The position numbers and the translations under genes are program-made. 64,000 bases of DNA from Pyrus communis (taxonomy: Eukaryota > Streptophyta > Magnoliopsida > Rosales > Rosaceae): positions 4,867,751 to 4,931,750 of the forward strand of contig NC_084810.1 in assembly GCF_963583255.1 (NCBI RefSeq), read 5' to 3'. Each line of letters begins with the position of its first letter. Position 1 is the stretch's first letter. The notes beneath the pieces are model-generated. The model did no database searches. It was not told where the DNA came from and saw nothing but the letters and a program-made list of their open reading frames with translations. Below are positions 31,636 through 44,689 of this stretch, piece after piece.

Positions 31636-34600
31636 CTAATTAGAGGATGTTAAATAAATTTAATGAATTAAAATGTGTATAATAATAAATTTAAAATTTA
31701 ATGTAATGATATTAAATAAGATATCTATTAAATATTAAAACAAAAATATAATATAAATTTGAATTAAGTGCACATTAAGGAACTAAAATCAATATCCAAT
31801 CTAACACCAGATTTTTATTAAATTTGAATATTCTTAAAGGATTAAAGTTCAAAAGTTCCTTTATAATATCACCATTTCAACATCTTTTCGCAAAAACCAT
31901 ACTTTACTAGTCCCAATCCCCATTAGTTACGTACATGTTTCAACTTTCAAGTGCAATAAATATCAATTTATTTGTTATTGGGTTGCCCTATTTTTACTTA
32001 CTTATAAGTTATAACAGAATATTATCCTTTTTTTATAAAAAAAATTTGTGGCTCCCAAAATTGAATAATAGTTTATAGAAAAATAAATAAATTACAATAA
32101 ACTCTTCAGAAATCCTTGCTTTGCCCTTGAGTGTAACTTTAGAGTGCAATTATTATACTGGAAATCAAAAGACCAAAACTTGTATAAGATCTCCAACTTT
32201 AAGACATTATTAATGAATCCATATTAGAGCTATGCAGGTGGGCATGGAGAAGAAGGATCAAAAGGAAGGTGGTGGAACAAACTGGTAGACGCTGAGGAGG
32301 TCAAAAAACAGGTTCTTTTTTCATTTCCAACGATTCTCACCAATGTGTTCTTTTCCTTGATCCCATTGGTCACGGTCATGTTTGCTGGCCACCTTGGTGA
32401 GCTTCAGTTAGCAGGCGCAAACCTAGCCAATTCATGGGCCAAAGTTACTGGTTTTGCGGTCGTGGTAATTTCTCAATCATTAAACTGTTCTATTGTTGGA
32501 GAGTATATAATAACATGTTGTAGTTTAATAAGGGATACAACCATACAACATGTTCTATTTTCTCAGATAGTATATAACATGATGTGTTGTAAAAATGGAT
32601 ATAAAATGTTACATTTTTTTACTGTCAGACAATCAAACAGTATATGACATCATGTGTTTTTAGTAACGGACTTAAAATATTCTATTGTCACACTGTTGTG
32701 ACAAGATAATTTCATAATATTAAATCTAATAAGATTGTAAGTACGAATTTTCCTGCAACTAATAAAATAAGAACATGCGTACAAAGTAATATTAAATTTT
32801 TATAAATGAATTTAGGATTACAATCGCTTTACAACTTTGAATCATATGATTTGATCTTCGGAAGAAAAAGGTGTGTGTTGTTGATATGAGGGTCACAATG
32901 GCTTCATCTCAAATGAACGAACGCCTTAGGTTTTGGTCTGTGGCCATGCAGGAATTGGCAAGTGTTGGGTTGCTTGGTGTTTCTTCACAAGTGTGGAGAA
33001 GAATGCAGAGAGCTTTTTGAATTTTCTAAGTGTCTGAAAATTTGAGAGTTTGGAAATTTGAGGGTCTCGGTGTTTGGATGAATTCTTTTATTCCTTTCTT
33101 TGTCTTGGAGCCCTGTCTTTATATGTTCTCAAAGTCTTGCTTGCAGATTGGTATGACCTTGATAGTGGAGTTGATTCAAATCTAATAAAAATCAAATAAA
33201 ATCAAGCTTTCCCGGTTTAGCATTTTTATTTGTTTTTAATTTAAATCACTTAATTTCTTTTTCTTTTTCTTTTTATTTTTTATGGAAACTTAATTTCTTA
33301 TTTTAGGTTGGGCTGAGTGGAGCTCTGGAAACACTTTGCGGGCAAGGCTTTGGTGCAAAATTGTATAGAATGTTGGGAATTTATCTACAAGCTTCTTGCA
33401 TCATATCGATCCTATTCTGTTTCTTGATATCTATAATCTGGCTCTATACAGAGCCTATACTAATTTTACTTCACCAAGATCCTCAAATTTCAAACTCTGC
33501 AGCACTTTTTTTGAAATTTTTGATCCCCGGATTATTCGCTTATGCTTTCCTGCAAAACATGTTGAGATTTCTTCAGACACAATCTATATATGTAATGCCA
33601 ATGGTCTTCTCAGTGATAGCCATTGTTATTCATATTGGCATCGCCTATGGTTTGGTGCATTGGACAACTCTTGGTTTTAAGGGAGCCCCACTAGCAGCTT
33701 CAGTTTCTCTATGGATATCTGTTCTCATGCTGGCTTTCACTGTTAAGTGCACAAAGAGCATTGAGAACACATGGGAAGGATTTTCATTCGAATCCTTTGA
33801 TTATGTCCTCACCGGCTTGAAACTGGCCCTTCCCTCTGCAACAATGGAATGGTAAGTGTACAATCCTCTTAAAAATTTCGTTACTGTGTATGTCAAGTAA
33901 TGTTCTCATTCCGATATATTGAGACATGCATTTAGAAAAAATCCTATATGATTAATGTATCAGATTCATAGCCTAACAACACAACACCCAAACTGGGTGA
34001 CACGCCAAAATTTTCTCTTTTCTGTTTATGTTTAAAGTTTAAGGGCCACATTTTAATTTACTCGTTTCATCATTTCTAGTTTGGAGGAATTGCCTTTTGA
34101 GATTCTGGTGATCATGGGAGGACTGATGCCAAACTCAGCAAAAAACACTTCACTGCTTGCAATGTGGTAAGCTTTATATATTTCTACTTAGATCTATGTC
34201 CTCTAATGTGTCTATCATTTCTGGCTTAATCAAGCTGCATGCCTTTGTTCAATATACCTCAGTGTGAATACGCAAGAAGTTGGTTACATGGTTACATATG
34301 GCCTCAGTGCCGCTGCCAGGTTAGGACGTTCTTCTACTTCTATTCCTTTATAATAAGTTTTTCAATATCCTCTTTTTATTTCATGGATTGAAACAAAGCG
34401 TACACATCGTGGCAGCACAAGAGTCTCAAATGAATTAGGAGCAGGCAATCCGGACAGAGCAAAGAATGCAATGGTTGCCAATCTCAAGCTCTCTGTGCTT
34501 CTTTCTTTCGCGGTTATTCTGGCTCGTGTATGGCCACAACATTTGGGCTGGTTTCTTTATTGACAGCAACGCGAATTACGCAGTACTTGCTTCAATGGAA

Positions 34601-35339
34601 CCATTGCTTGCAATTTCAATAATAGTTGATTCTGTTCAGGGTGTCTTTTCAGGTTGAAATTCCCCACTGTTTCTAGTAGGAATAGTTCTATTTGATTCGA
34701 ATTTTCATTTTTTTTTTCCTGCATCTTTTCTTGGTGTCCATTATTTTGGTTATCCCGGTTTTCAGGTGTGGTTAGAGGATGTGGGTGGCAACACTTAGCT
34801 GTGTATGTAAATTTGGCAACGTTTTATTTCGTTGGTATGACAATTTCTGGTCTTCTTGGATTTAAGTTCAAACTTTTCGCCAAGGTGAGAATCTTGTAGT
34901 TCTTGATTGAAGCAGAACTTATGTTGATTATTTTGTTAAATAGTTGAATTAATTCGGTTTTTGGTGTTTTTATTTTGGTGCAGGGATTGTGGATTGGTAT
35001 AATCTGTGGTCTCTCCTGCCAAGCAAGCACACTTTTGTTGATTACAGTGCTGAAGAAATGGAGTCAATCAGATTTAAGTAAAAAACCAGAGCAGGAAACA
35101 CCAGTTTTGGTCTAAATTGATGTTAGAGAAAGTAATATTAAAAATTTAGCAACATAGACCACTTGGGAAAACCTAGTTGATGCTTATATCCAATTAATAT
35201 CGTATTAACACATGAATTTCCAGAAATAAGAAACCATACTTCTCAAATAAATCTCAAATGTTCCAAATTTTCTGTCTACTTGTACCTGATTAATTAACTA
35301 GTTACTCCAAACAATAGACTGTCAAAAGTAGAAAGAAAA

Positions 35340-36045
35340 CTAGAACTTCACGATTCGGCAGTGGTGCTTGAAACTGCAGATGAATTTCACATTGCACAGG
35401 AGCCCTCCTCTTGAATTTTCTATCAGGTGATAGGCGATCGATGAGTCCAATTCTTGCATGGTACAGTTAGCAAAAGTATGCACGTCTGTCGGGAGATGCC
35501 ACAAATAATCAAATCCACAACCCCTAAAACCAAAATACATTGAGTAACGAAATCAAAGAAAAAAAAATTAGAATCTTAATTATAAATGTCTCAATCTCAC
35601 CTTGGCATGTAGCTTGTCTTCAGGCCAAGAAGGCCACGCCTGAATGAACCGTAAATTATTATCATGTATGCAAACAAAAATGTTCAAAAAAAAAAAAGAA
35701 GGAAAATGGGGAACAAAGTTTAGTGGAAAATGTCGACTTTTTTTTACCTAAAACAACCCCTCCACTCAAAGATCACTGAAAACACAACTAGAGGTGTCAT
35801 AGATGCAATTTTTTTAGAATTTCTTCGTTGGCCAAGTATAAGAGTCAGACCAAGAACGAAAGCAACGAAACGAGAGAGCTTAAGAGCCACAACCATGGCA
35901 CTTTTAGCTGTATATCTCCGGATTGCCTGCTCCAAGTTCATTTGAAACTCACGTGCTGCCACAATAATATACCATGTAGTCAATGTTAACATAATGCAGT
36001 AAGTAAGAGGACAGACTTTCAGGAAAAATAGAGATATTGGCATTA
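35340..36045 (-). pseudogene. Minus-strand MATE relic 1 (exons 6-8)
   Basis: On the minus strand, about 35960-35770 encodes a decayed exon 6 (AMVVALKLS, then KKIASMTPLVVFSVI), matching the [14 protein letters not shown] and [14 protein letters not shown] stretches of copy B. About 35650-35600 resembles exon 7 (GLLGLKTSYMPR next to a GTGAG donor). About 35530-35390 resembles exon 8 (LIICGIS.Q), with shifts. Stops and frame changes preclude function. It lies tail-to-tail with copy A. Confidence 0.7.
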
Positions 36046-36599
36046 AGTTTGAGGACTACTGAAATTTTCTCGTTTTCTCTTTAAAAACGTAAATTTAGCA
36101 GAATTAGTATTAACATGACTGAAAAAGTCAATTAATTTGAAGTATTAATAGAATTATAATTGGTCCTTACATGTCATTTTGCAAGAGTGTAAAATTGATA
36201 TTAAAATTTATTATAAATGTGAGTGAAAAAATAAGACAGTGAAATGAGTTTATCAGCACTCATTATATATTATACTAATTGAACGGTAACATCACTCCAC
36301 ATGGTTTAATGTTTTATTAAGTGGGTCGGCCCAAGCACAATTTGTTTTATAAGTGGTATGTGCCGGCCCGTTTGACAGCTTTATTGTCAAATGTATAGCA
36401 GGTAAGGAAAGAAAAAATAAAAAGAGACTTTTTAATCAGGATTTTCCATAATCGTCATTATTGTAAATTCATAATAATAAACTTAAGTATCATATGGCAT
36501 GTGTTCCATTTGGAAATGCTTAATTAACTAGTTACTCCAAACAAAAGATTGTAAAAAGTAGAAAGAATACAAGAAATTCACCATTCAGTGGTTGTACTT

Positions 36600-36935
36600 G
36601 AAACTGCAGCTCATGAATTTCACATTGCATAGGAGCCCTCATGAATTTTCTATCCGGTAATACTTGATCGAGGAGTCCAATTCTTGCATGGTACAATTAG
36701 CAAAAGTATGCACATTTGGCAGGAGATTCCACAGATTAATAGAATCCACGGGCCCTAAAACCATATTAGATCGATTGGGTAACTCAGTACAACGAATCAA
36801 ATCAACTTATCTACAAATGCCTCAGTCTCACCTTGGCATGAAGCTTGGTCTTGAAACCAAGAATGCCTGAAATAATCACCTCATTCATACATGTGGCTAG
36901 ATTCACATACAAGACGAGCTTTTGCCACCTCCATC
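36600..36935 (-). pseudogene. Minus-strand MATE relic 2 (exons 7-8)
   Basis: Minus-strand exon 7 reads LYVNLATCMNEVIISGILGFKTKLHAK before a GTGAG donor, close to copy B's [21 protein letters not shown]. Exon 8 reads LLICGISCQMCILLLIVPCKNW, close to copy B's [19 protein letters not shown]. Upstream exons are missing. Confidence 0.75.
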
Positions 36936-37179
36936 CTACGGCCACACTTTAAACAACCTTTAAAACAAATCTGAGTTGGCGTGTATTATTTTTTATCCTA
37001 TTTATTAAATAAAGTTATTAAGATGCTTTTGTTTAAGAAAAATTATGCACGTATGAGCCATTTTTCTTAAAACTCCCTATAATCTAATGGTCAAGTAGTT
37101 GGATTTGAGAGATGTTTTGTAGAGATGATCTTTAAGAAAAAGACTAAAAAATAAACAGTTGGATTGTTAAAATACAATG

Positions 37180-37600
37180 TGGAGCGACCCCTACAAAGAT
37201 CCTCATACGTATGATTTTGTTTTTTTTTTCTGCCAAATACAATCTTTAGATTTTAGTTGTATGTTAAGGGATGGGGATGTTTACATTAGGGTTAGGTTCG
37301 AATCTGTTCCCCAGCCCCATCGACTTTTTGAGTTAGGAATTTTGCCAAACATTAAGGATAAGTACTGTACCAATTTCATATGTAAAGAAGGGGATCCAAA
37401 AGTCTACGACTGAAGAATATACCAAAAAGGTTGGACCGAAAAAAGAAAATATACCAGGAAAAAAGTCTATAATTGAAGTTCTTAAAATCAAGGATTATGA
37501 TTGCATTCAACAGATCAGAAAAGAAAACAGAAGTCTATCGTTAGTCTACTTAATTTCTACGACAATATTCAGACTATATATATGCCTCATTTGCCATATA
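37180..37600 (+). repeat. Duplicated block upstream of MATE copy B
   Basis: Counterpart of 29561-29950. It probably contains promoter and 5' UTR of copy B, since the exon 1 ATG follows about 120 bp after its end. Confidence 0.75.
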
Positions 37601-37720
37601 AATTTCTCGGACCTTGTCGTTGTGTCATTGACCTCCTCCTCCTCACAACTCAGCAGTTTAATTTACTAGTTTTTACTTTATAATAGATATCTATCATTGA
37701 TCTTCTAGGTTGCGGAAAAA

Positions 37721-40700
37721 ATGATTGCTGAAGGTGAGACATTGAACCTTTCCTTCTTATTGCTTCGTTTCTCGAGAATTCGTTGTAGTGCAAACTACAA
37801 GAGAGTAATGTCATTTAGACTCAAAAATTGACGTATTTGCATACACACTTTCTACTACAATTTGATTTTACGTATGTTTATTAGAATGTATTAGTTTATG
37901 TGCATGTAAATAAAATTATTGTCAACTAAGTATAACCAAAAGTGGAGGTCCAACTCCCCTAGACTATAGCCAGCCTAACTTAACTACAAAACAAAATTTT
38001 ACAGCATATAAACTTAGCTATATTTAACAATTTACAACAATAACTCAATTGCAAAACTATTTATAATATCACAATTCCAACCTCTTTACTCAAAAACCAT
38101 ACTTTACTAGTTCCAATCCTATTAGTTACATGTTTCAACTTTCAAGTGCAAATATATCAATTTATTTATTATTGCGTTGCCGTATTGTTATTTATTTATG
38201 TATTTGTTTGTAAAAAATTGACTCCCAAAAATGAATAATAGTTTATAGAAAAATAAATAAAGTACATTACACTCTCTTCAGAAATTCTGGTTATGTCCTT
38301 GAGTGTAACTTCAGAGTGCAATTATTATTCTGGAAATTAAAAGATCAAAACTTGTGTAAGATCTTCAACTTGAAGATATTACTAATGCGCCCATATTATA
38401 GCTAGGCAGGTGGGAATGGAGAAGAAGGATCAAAGGGAAGGTGGTGGAACAAACTGGTAGACGTTGAGGAGGCTAAAAAACAGATTTTCTTTTCATTGCC
38501 AACAATCCTCACCAATGTGTTCTTTTCCTTGATCCCATTGGTCTCGGTCATGTTTGCTGGCCACCTTGGTGAGCTTCAGTTAGCCGGCGCAACCCTAGCC
38601 AATTCATGGGCCAATGTTACTGGTTTTGCGTTCGTGGTAATTTCTTGGTCATTAAGCTGTTCTATTATGGAGAGTATGTAACATGTTGCGATTTAATAAC
38701 GGATAGTGTATATATAGCGTTTGCTTTTAAAATGAATATAAAATGTTCTATTGCCAGACAGTCAGACAATCAAACAAAATATATCATCATGTGGTTTAGC
38801 GAACATAAAATGTTTGTCACACTGTGGTGACAAGATAATTTCATGACATTAATCTAATAAGATTCTCGTCTTCTTCTTTTTCATGTTTTATCTTAGGTTG
38901 GGCTGAGTGGAGCTCTTGAAACACTTTGCGGGCAAGGCTTTGGTGCAAAATTGTATAGAATGTTGGGAATTTATCTACAAGCTTCTTGCATCATATCGAC
39001 CCTCTTCTGTTTCTTGATATCTATAATCTGGCTCTATACAGAGCCTATACTAATTTTACTTCACCAAGATCCTCAAATTTCAAAATCTGCAGCACTTTTT
39101 TTGAAATTTTTGATCCCCGGATTATTCGCTTATGCTTTCCTGCAAAACATGTTGAGATTTCTTCAGACACAATCTATATATGTAATGCCAATGGTCTTCT
39201 CAGTGATTGTCATTGTTATTCATATTGGCATCACATATGGTTTTGTGCATTGGACAACTCTTGGTTTTAAGGGAGCTCCACTAGCAGCTTCAGTTTCTCT
39301 ATGGATATCTGTTCTCATGCTGGCTTTCACTGTTACTTGTACAAAGAGCTTTGAGAGCACATGGGAAGGATTTTCATTCGAATCTTTCGATTATGTCCTC
39401 ACAGGCTTGAAACTGGCCCTTCCCTCTGCAACAATGGAATGGTAAGTGTACAATCCTCTGGAAATTTTCACTACTGTTATGTCAAGTAATTTTCTCATGC
39501 CAATATACTGAGACACGCATTTAGAGAAAATCCTATATGATTAACATTGTATCAGATTCATAGCCTAACAACACGAAAGCCAATGACACGCAAAAGTTTA
39601 TCTTTTATGTTTATGTTTAAAGTTTAAAGCCTAAATTTGTATTTGCTTCTTTCATCGTTTCTAGTTTGGAGGAATGGGCTTTTGAGATTCTGGTGTTCAT
39701 GGGAGGATTGATGCCAAACCCAGCAAAAAACACTTCACTGCTTGCAATGTGGTAAGCTTCATATATTTCTTCTTAGATTTCTCTCCTCAAATGTACCGGT
39801 TATTTCTGGCTTACTCAAGCTGCATGCCTTCGTTCAATATAATTCAGTGTGAATACGCAAGAAATTGGTTACATGGTTACATATGGCCTCAGTGCCGCTG
39901 CCAGGTTAGTACTTTCTCCTATTCCTTTATTATAAGTTTTTCGATATCCTCTTTCTATTGCATGGATTGAAACAAAGCGTCCACATTGTGGCAGCACAAG
40001 AGTTTCAAATGAATTAGGAGCAGGCAATCCGGACAGAGCTAAGAATGCAATGGTTGTCAATCTTAAGCTCTCTGTGCTTCTTTCTTTTGCAATTATTCTG
40101 GCTCTTGTGTGTGGTCACAACATTTGGGCTGGCTTCTTCATTGACAGCAATGCGAATTACGCAGTACTGAAAGAGGACTTTGCATCAATGACGCCATTGC
40201 TTGCAATTTCAATAATAGTTGATTCTGTTCAAGGTGTCTTTTCAGGTTGAAATTCCCCACTTTTTCTAGTAGGGATAGTTCTATTTGATTTGAATCTTCA
40301 CATTTTTCCTGCGTTTTTTCTTGGAGTCCGTTAATTTGGTTATCTGGTTTTCAGGTGTGGCTAGAGGATGTGGGTGGCAACACTTAGTTGTGTATGTAAA
40401 CTTGGCAACGTTTTATTTCGTTGGTATGACAATTGCTGGTCTACTTGGATTTAAGTTCAAACTTTATGCCAAGGTGAGACAACCTTGTAGTTCTTGATTT
40501 ATCTATCAGCAAGCAGAATTTAACTTGATTTATTTTGTTAAATAGTTCAATTAATTCGGTTTTCGTGTTTTTATTTTGGTACAGGGCTTGTGGATTGGTA
40601 TAATCTGTGGTCTCTCCTGCCAAGCAAGCACGCTTTTGATGATTACAGTGCTCAAGAAATGGACTCAATCAAATTTACTTAAAAATCCAGAGCAGGAAGC

Positions 40701-40770
40701 ACCAGTTTTGGTCTCAATTGATGTTACCGAAAGAAATACAAACATAGACCACTTGGGAAAATCTAGTTGA
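37721..40770 (+). CDS. MATE efflux transporter (DETOXIFICATION-like), copy B, intact
   Basis: Eight exons (37721-37733, 38410-38636, 38897-39441, 39665-39751, 39848-39904, 39995-40245, 40355-40473, 40585-40770) with GT/AG borders and consistent phases total 1485 nt, giving 494 residues, the usual plant MATE length. The tiny first exon encodes only MIAEG minus part of the last codon; copy A keeps the same exon. Family signatures: [18 protein letters not shown] in the first helices, [54 protein letters not shown] and GVARGCGWQ. Plant MATEs are membrane transporters with about 12 helices that export organic compounds in exchange for protons at the plasma membrane or tonoplast; the substrate here cannot be told. 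Copy A and three inverted relics surround it. Confidence 0.92.
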
Positions 40771-40984
40771 TGCTTATGTCCAATTAATATCGTAATAATA
40801 CATGGATTTGCAGAAACAAGAAACCATATTTCCCAAATAAATCTCAAGTGTTCCAAATTTGCTTTCAAATTATACATGATTAATTAACTAGTTACTCCAA
40901 AAAAAAGACTGTCAAAAGTAGAAAGAATACAAACTGAGCTGTTGTTCAACTAGTTGCCAGCTTCTATATACAAGAACTTCACCA

Positions 40985-41185
40985 TCGGCTGTCATACTTC
41001 AAACTGCAGCTGATGATGAATTTTCCGATCGATGGGTCCAATTCTTGCATAATATAGTTAGCAAAAGTATGCTGCCACAAATAATCCTATCCACAACCCC
41101 TAAAACCAAGAAGGCCTGAAATAATCATCCCATTCAAATATGAGGTCAGATTCACATACAAGACCAACTGTTGTCAACCTGTTGG
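40985..41185 (-). pseudogene. Minus-strand MATE relic 3 (exons 7-8)
   Basis: The minus strand reads LYVNLTSYLNGMIISGLLGF, then directly an exon 8-like LWIGLF stretch and ILCKNWTHRS with a frame change. The intron between exons 7 and 8 appears deleted. It sits downstream of copy B as relic 1 sits downstream of copy A, so it was probably part of the duplicated block. Confidence 0.65.
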
Positions 41186-41189
41186 CCCT

Positions 41190-42057
41190 AAAAATTACTT
41201 AGCCTATGTTCATAGCCAACCTTAATGGTTTATAAAAGGTGTCACCGCACAGGGCTTCCGATTTGAAAAGGTCCCCAAATTTTCATTACATGTTTTAAAT
41301 GCGCAAGATAATACTAATCACGGTTCCATCGTTAGTGATAATTTCATGACATTGAAGTCTTTTTGCACATAAAAGGAGAAGAGAAGCAAGCTAGCTTCGC
41401 CTACCTCCCATGCAGTGGCGAAGTTAGGAATTTTCAGGAGGAGGGGCGAAATTTCAAAGCGTAAAAGGTCCAAAAAAATATTGGCACCCACATCATTTTA
41501 GATAGTAAATAATATTAATGTTGTTCATAATTTGTCAATATAAACAAGTTACAATGTCGTTCATATTTTGTGGAACTTTCCCTAATAATTTGGCATCATT
41601 CCTTTGGAACTTAGAAAATCCTCATCCAAATATGAATATGAATGCAAATAGCCAATTTTAGATGTGTCCTAGCAGGTGATCCGTTTATGAGTGATGGTGG
41701 CCGTGTTACTTGTGGTGTGGTGTTGGTCATGCAAGTTGATGGGGGCAGTGTGTTGGTGTTTAAGGGAAACTCTTTAATAGAGGTAGAGTCCGCCAATACA
41801 TGTGAGTTTCATCTCTATTAAAGAGATAATACAAATAGATGAAAAAAATATCATTTTTGTTAAGTGTGGTATTCTGATAAAAAGTTAACATGTATACTTT
41901 TTAGTGGCATGTATATCGACGATGTGAGTACTAATTAATATATTCATTTGATTAACATTCTCAAAATTACGGTTCTTAACTGAACTATATACTATCATTA
42001 AATTCATAGAGTAGATTAGAGATGTCTAACAAAAGACACAATAACCAACTTGAAATT
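41190..42057. other. Intergenic DNA, no gene seen
   Basis: AT-rich; no element ends or coding evidence were recognised. Confidence 0.45.
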
Positions 42058-42235
42058 TTTTTTTTTTTTTTTGAACAAACGATATTATCATTAAGGGGTG
42101 GGGGAGTGAGATAAGCCTCACAATGAGTTAGCAATAATATGGTTCAAATTCGCCTTTGGCGTGAGTTGAACATAAGGCCTATCACTTATAAGTGAAGAGA
42201 AATACTATTAGACCGTAGTACTAAGTAGCAATTTG
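42058..42235 (-). mobile_element. SINE, near full length
   Basis: On the minus strand it starts CTTAGTACTACGGTCTAATAG, carries a box B-like GTTCAACTC, continues GAATTTGAACCATATTATTG and ends in poly(A) (T-run at 42058-42073). The same 5' part occurs at 44400-44515 with a clear box B GGTTCGATTC. A tRNA-derived SINE family is well supported. Confidence 0.7.
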
Positions 42236-42410
42236 ACAAAATTAAAACAACTAAAAAAATGAAATCAAGGGATAATCACAGTACCAAAATGCCTTCATTA
42301 TAAATAAAATATTAAATGAAATAAAAAGAAAAAAGAAAAAGAGCCCAAAAATTGGGCCGAACCAGTTTCATGTGGGTTGTAGATATAACTAAGTCAAAAG
42401 CCTATACCCG

Positions 42411-42510
42411 TAACGGCACCATTCCATTAAAGCCAATAAACATAACGGCACGGTTCCTCTTAATGCCAATGTACGTAACGGCATCGTTCCTCTTAAAGCC
42501 AATAAACTGA
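42411..42510. repeat. Three tandem copies of a 32-33-bp unit
   Basis: TAACGGCAC..TTCC.. TTAA.GCCAAT recurs with starts at 42411, 42443 and 42476. Confidence 0.75.
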
Positions 42511-42539
42511 AATATGCTACAGTTCTTCTTCCTCGCGAA

Positions 42540-42905
42540 AGATGTGTGAAAATTTCACTGTTTTAGTGTAGGTTCAGAGGAATGACGTCCAGTCCTGAGG
42601 GGCGGCTTATCACTCTTAGAGTAGAGTTCCGATGACCAGAGGTGGGACCACACCTACTTACGTCTCTGTGGCTTGCCACTGCGTGCGCAGCGTTTGTGCA
42701 GCTGCAGCAAAAAACAGGGCTTCATTTCCGGCAAGAGGAGGGGCGGGTACTCGCTCTTGGGCTTCATTTCCGGCGAGGGGAGTGGCGGCCGCCACTCCTC
42801 GCCCTCACGTGGGAACTGGTTGTTTGCAACTGTATCAGCGGCTGGGGATAGCGCTCCGCGTTCTCTCTTACGAAATCGAAACGAGATAAATGAGTTCGAG
42901 TTGAC
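42540..42905. other. GC-rich island with several overlapping short ORFs
   Basis: Unlike its AT-rich surroundings, this stretch is GC-rich. It has a duplicated GGGCTTCATTTCCGGC phrase and a GTGGCGGCCGCCAC palindrome. All three + frames are open for 70-86 codons in part, which is expected of GC-rich non-coding DNA, so no gene is called. It may be a captured gene fragment. Confidence 0.35.
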
Positions 42906-43689
42906 ATTGATTGTGCTAGTGTCAATAATTTAGGTTGCCTAGTATGGCTATAAACAGGTCATTCCTGGTTAACTTTTCTAATGTCATCAAGTGTTGCACA
43001 TCATGTATAGACAATGAACTTTGGCCTGTAACTTGTTAATGTTTCCGTTGAAGGTAAGGCTGTTCTTAAATCCATACATCCATTCGTTGAAAAGTGAGGG
43101 ACTAGAATAAATACCGAGGCGTGATACAGATAATAGAAAAATCAAAAAGTAGACAATTTCAGTCTTCGTAAAACATTGCAAGATGAGATGAAGAGTTGAA
43201 AAATTATAAGGAGAAGGTCAATAGCATCCCCTCCCCTGGAATTTAATATCTAAAATGAAAGGCTATAGTATACTTAGGTATTAGTTTAGGGACTATGACG
43301 GGCTAAGTAATTCATATTATTAAGAATTTCTTTATAAGGACATAAAATAAGTTCCTTCCATAATATCATTTCTCAAATTAATTAGTAACATTGAGCTCAT
43401 AGGTTTTACTGTATAACTCTCACCCTTATCAAACTTACATCAACGTCATATGACATCGAACTCATTTTAAACCACTGTGGAAGGCCTAACCCCTTAAAAC
43501 TTGTTTGTGTTCCACTTTGCCCCTCGCCGTCTAAGTCTGTTAACAAATCTGTTAAACTACAAATGTGGCACAAATGGACCAACTTTTTCTTAACTGTCGC
43601 CACACGGACACTATGTGCCCCAAAAAATTAATAAAAACCCATATATTTTGTCAAAACCAATTAACTTAGAGCTAAATCATTAAGTTAAG
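42906..43689. other. Intergenic DNA, no gene seen
   Basis: No coding or element signature recognised. Confidence 0.45.
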
Positions 43690-43850
43690 AAATTAGATTT
43701 AAGTAGCGACTTAATACTGTAGTCTAGTGATATTCTTTTTTTCTTGTAAATAACAAATCTTAAATTCAAATCTCAAGAATGACGAGTTTGTAACCAATTT
43801 ATTTTCCACACTTTACTATAAATATATCATTGGATAAAAAAAATAGACTA
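43690..43850 (+). mobile_element. Degenerate SINE of the 42058/44400 family
   Basis: It starts GCGACTTAATACTGTAGTCTAGTGATATTC, similar to the other two SINE starts, and has TTAAATTCAAATCTC at the box B position. More diverged than the others. Confidence 0.4.
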
Positions 43851-43920
43851 CAAAGGGGAAAAAAAAAAAAGAAAGGAAGAAAACAAATGGATGGATTTTT
43901 TTTTTCTTGAACTAATAGCT

Positions 43921-44355
43921 GGTATGGATGGGTGGCACGGGACTTTGCAGGTATTTTCAAGGGGGCAGGTGGCCTGGGGAATTTCTCTTGCGAGTCTAGT
44001 CTAATGGCGGAGGCGGTAGTGGTACGGGCGGCTTTGTTAGCTTGTGTGGAGAGGTTTTGATGTGGTTCAGGTGGAAATGGATTATAAATGTCTAGTGGAT
44101 ATGATCAACGAGATTACTTAACCTAACGTTGTTATTGAAAGCTTTCTCTTTGATATTCAGTGTGTGCAAGAGCAATTGAGGTCAGTAAAGTTTATTTTTT
44201 TCTCCTTATATATGTAACAAGGCAGCGCATATGATGGCTTCTTTTGTCTCACGATTGGGTGGTTTATATACATGGGATTGTTTTGAGTTAGAGTGTTGTT
44301 TAATACTTTGGATTATGATGTAAACGTATCTATTCAAATTTATGATATTTCTCTT
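43921..44355 (+). pseudogene. RNase H-domain relic of a LINE-type element
   Basis: With frame changes it encodes WVARDFAG, ESSLMAEAVVVRAALLACVE, then KCLVDMINEI and CNKAAHMMASFVSRLGGLY, the pattern of the plant retroelement-type RNase H domain (Glu in the AEA motif, CNKAAH near the end). The catalytic set is incomplete and several stops interrupt it. Confidence 0.65.
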
Positions 44356-44399
44356 TTGACAAAAATAGTTGAGTGACGAAATAAAATAAAATTTAAGGG

Positions 44400-44515
44400 C
44401 CCCACTTAGTACTATGGTCTAATGGTATTCCTTCCCACTTGTAAGTGAGAGGTCTTAGGTTCGATTCTCGCCAAAGATGAATTTGAACCACATTATATGG
44501 CTGTCATTGTGAGTA
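44400..44515 (+). mobile_element. SINE 5' part
   Basis: tRNA-like head: CTTAGTACTATGGTCTAATGG (box A region) and GGTTCGATTCTCGCC (box B). It continues GAATTTGAACCACATTAT, as in the 42058 copy, and then diverges. Confidence 0.65.
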
Positions 44516-44689
44516 GGTCTGACAATTTCTGACACAACTCGTTAACTTGACACGACATGACATGAAATTAACAAGTTATCGGGTAACCCGATAAGCACCT
44601 ATTAAATTAATGGGTTGGTCCGGATATACACATGGGTAACTCAATACATGATAAGTAAAATATTAATTTAATAATTTTATACCCTAAAA

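Larger units (their letters stand above)
30114..35115 (+). pseudogene. MATE transporter copy A, frameshifted in exon 6
   Basis: Exons 30114-30126, 32238-32464, 33307-33851, 34080-34166, 34263-34319, 34416-34652, 34766-34884 and 34984-35115 mirror copy B exactly in borders and phases. Exons 1-5 are open and encode the MATE amino half ([34 protein letters not shown]). In exon 6, about 34524-34533, two bases present in copy B are missing, so the frame reaches TGA near 34561. A further 12 bp are missing near 34588. The last exon stops 14 codons earlier than in copy B because TCA became TAA. Intron 1 carries a Cassandra element and intron 2 is about 580 bp longer than in B. An assembly error at the 2-bp site is the main alternative to a true pseudogene. 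Confidence 0.8.

Noticed and set aside
42632..42933. Three overlapping + strand ORFs in the GC-rich island
   Set aside because: All frames are open at once, which reflects low stop-codon frequency in GC-rich DNA; no motif or splice structure was recognised.
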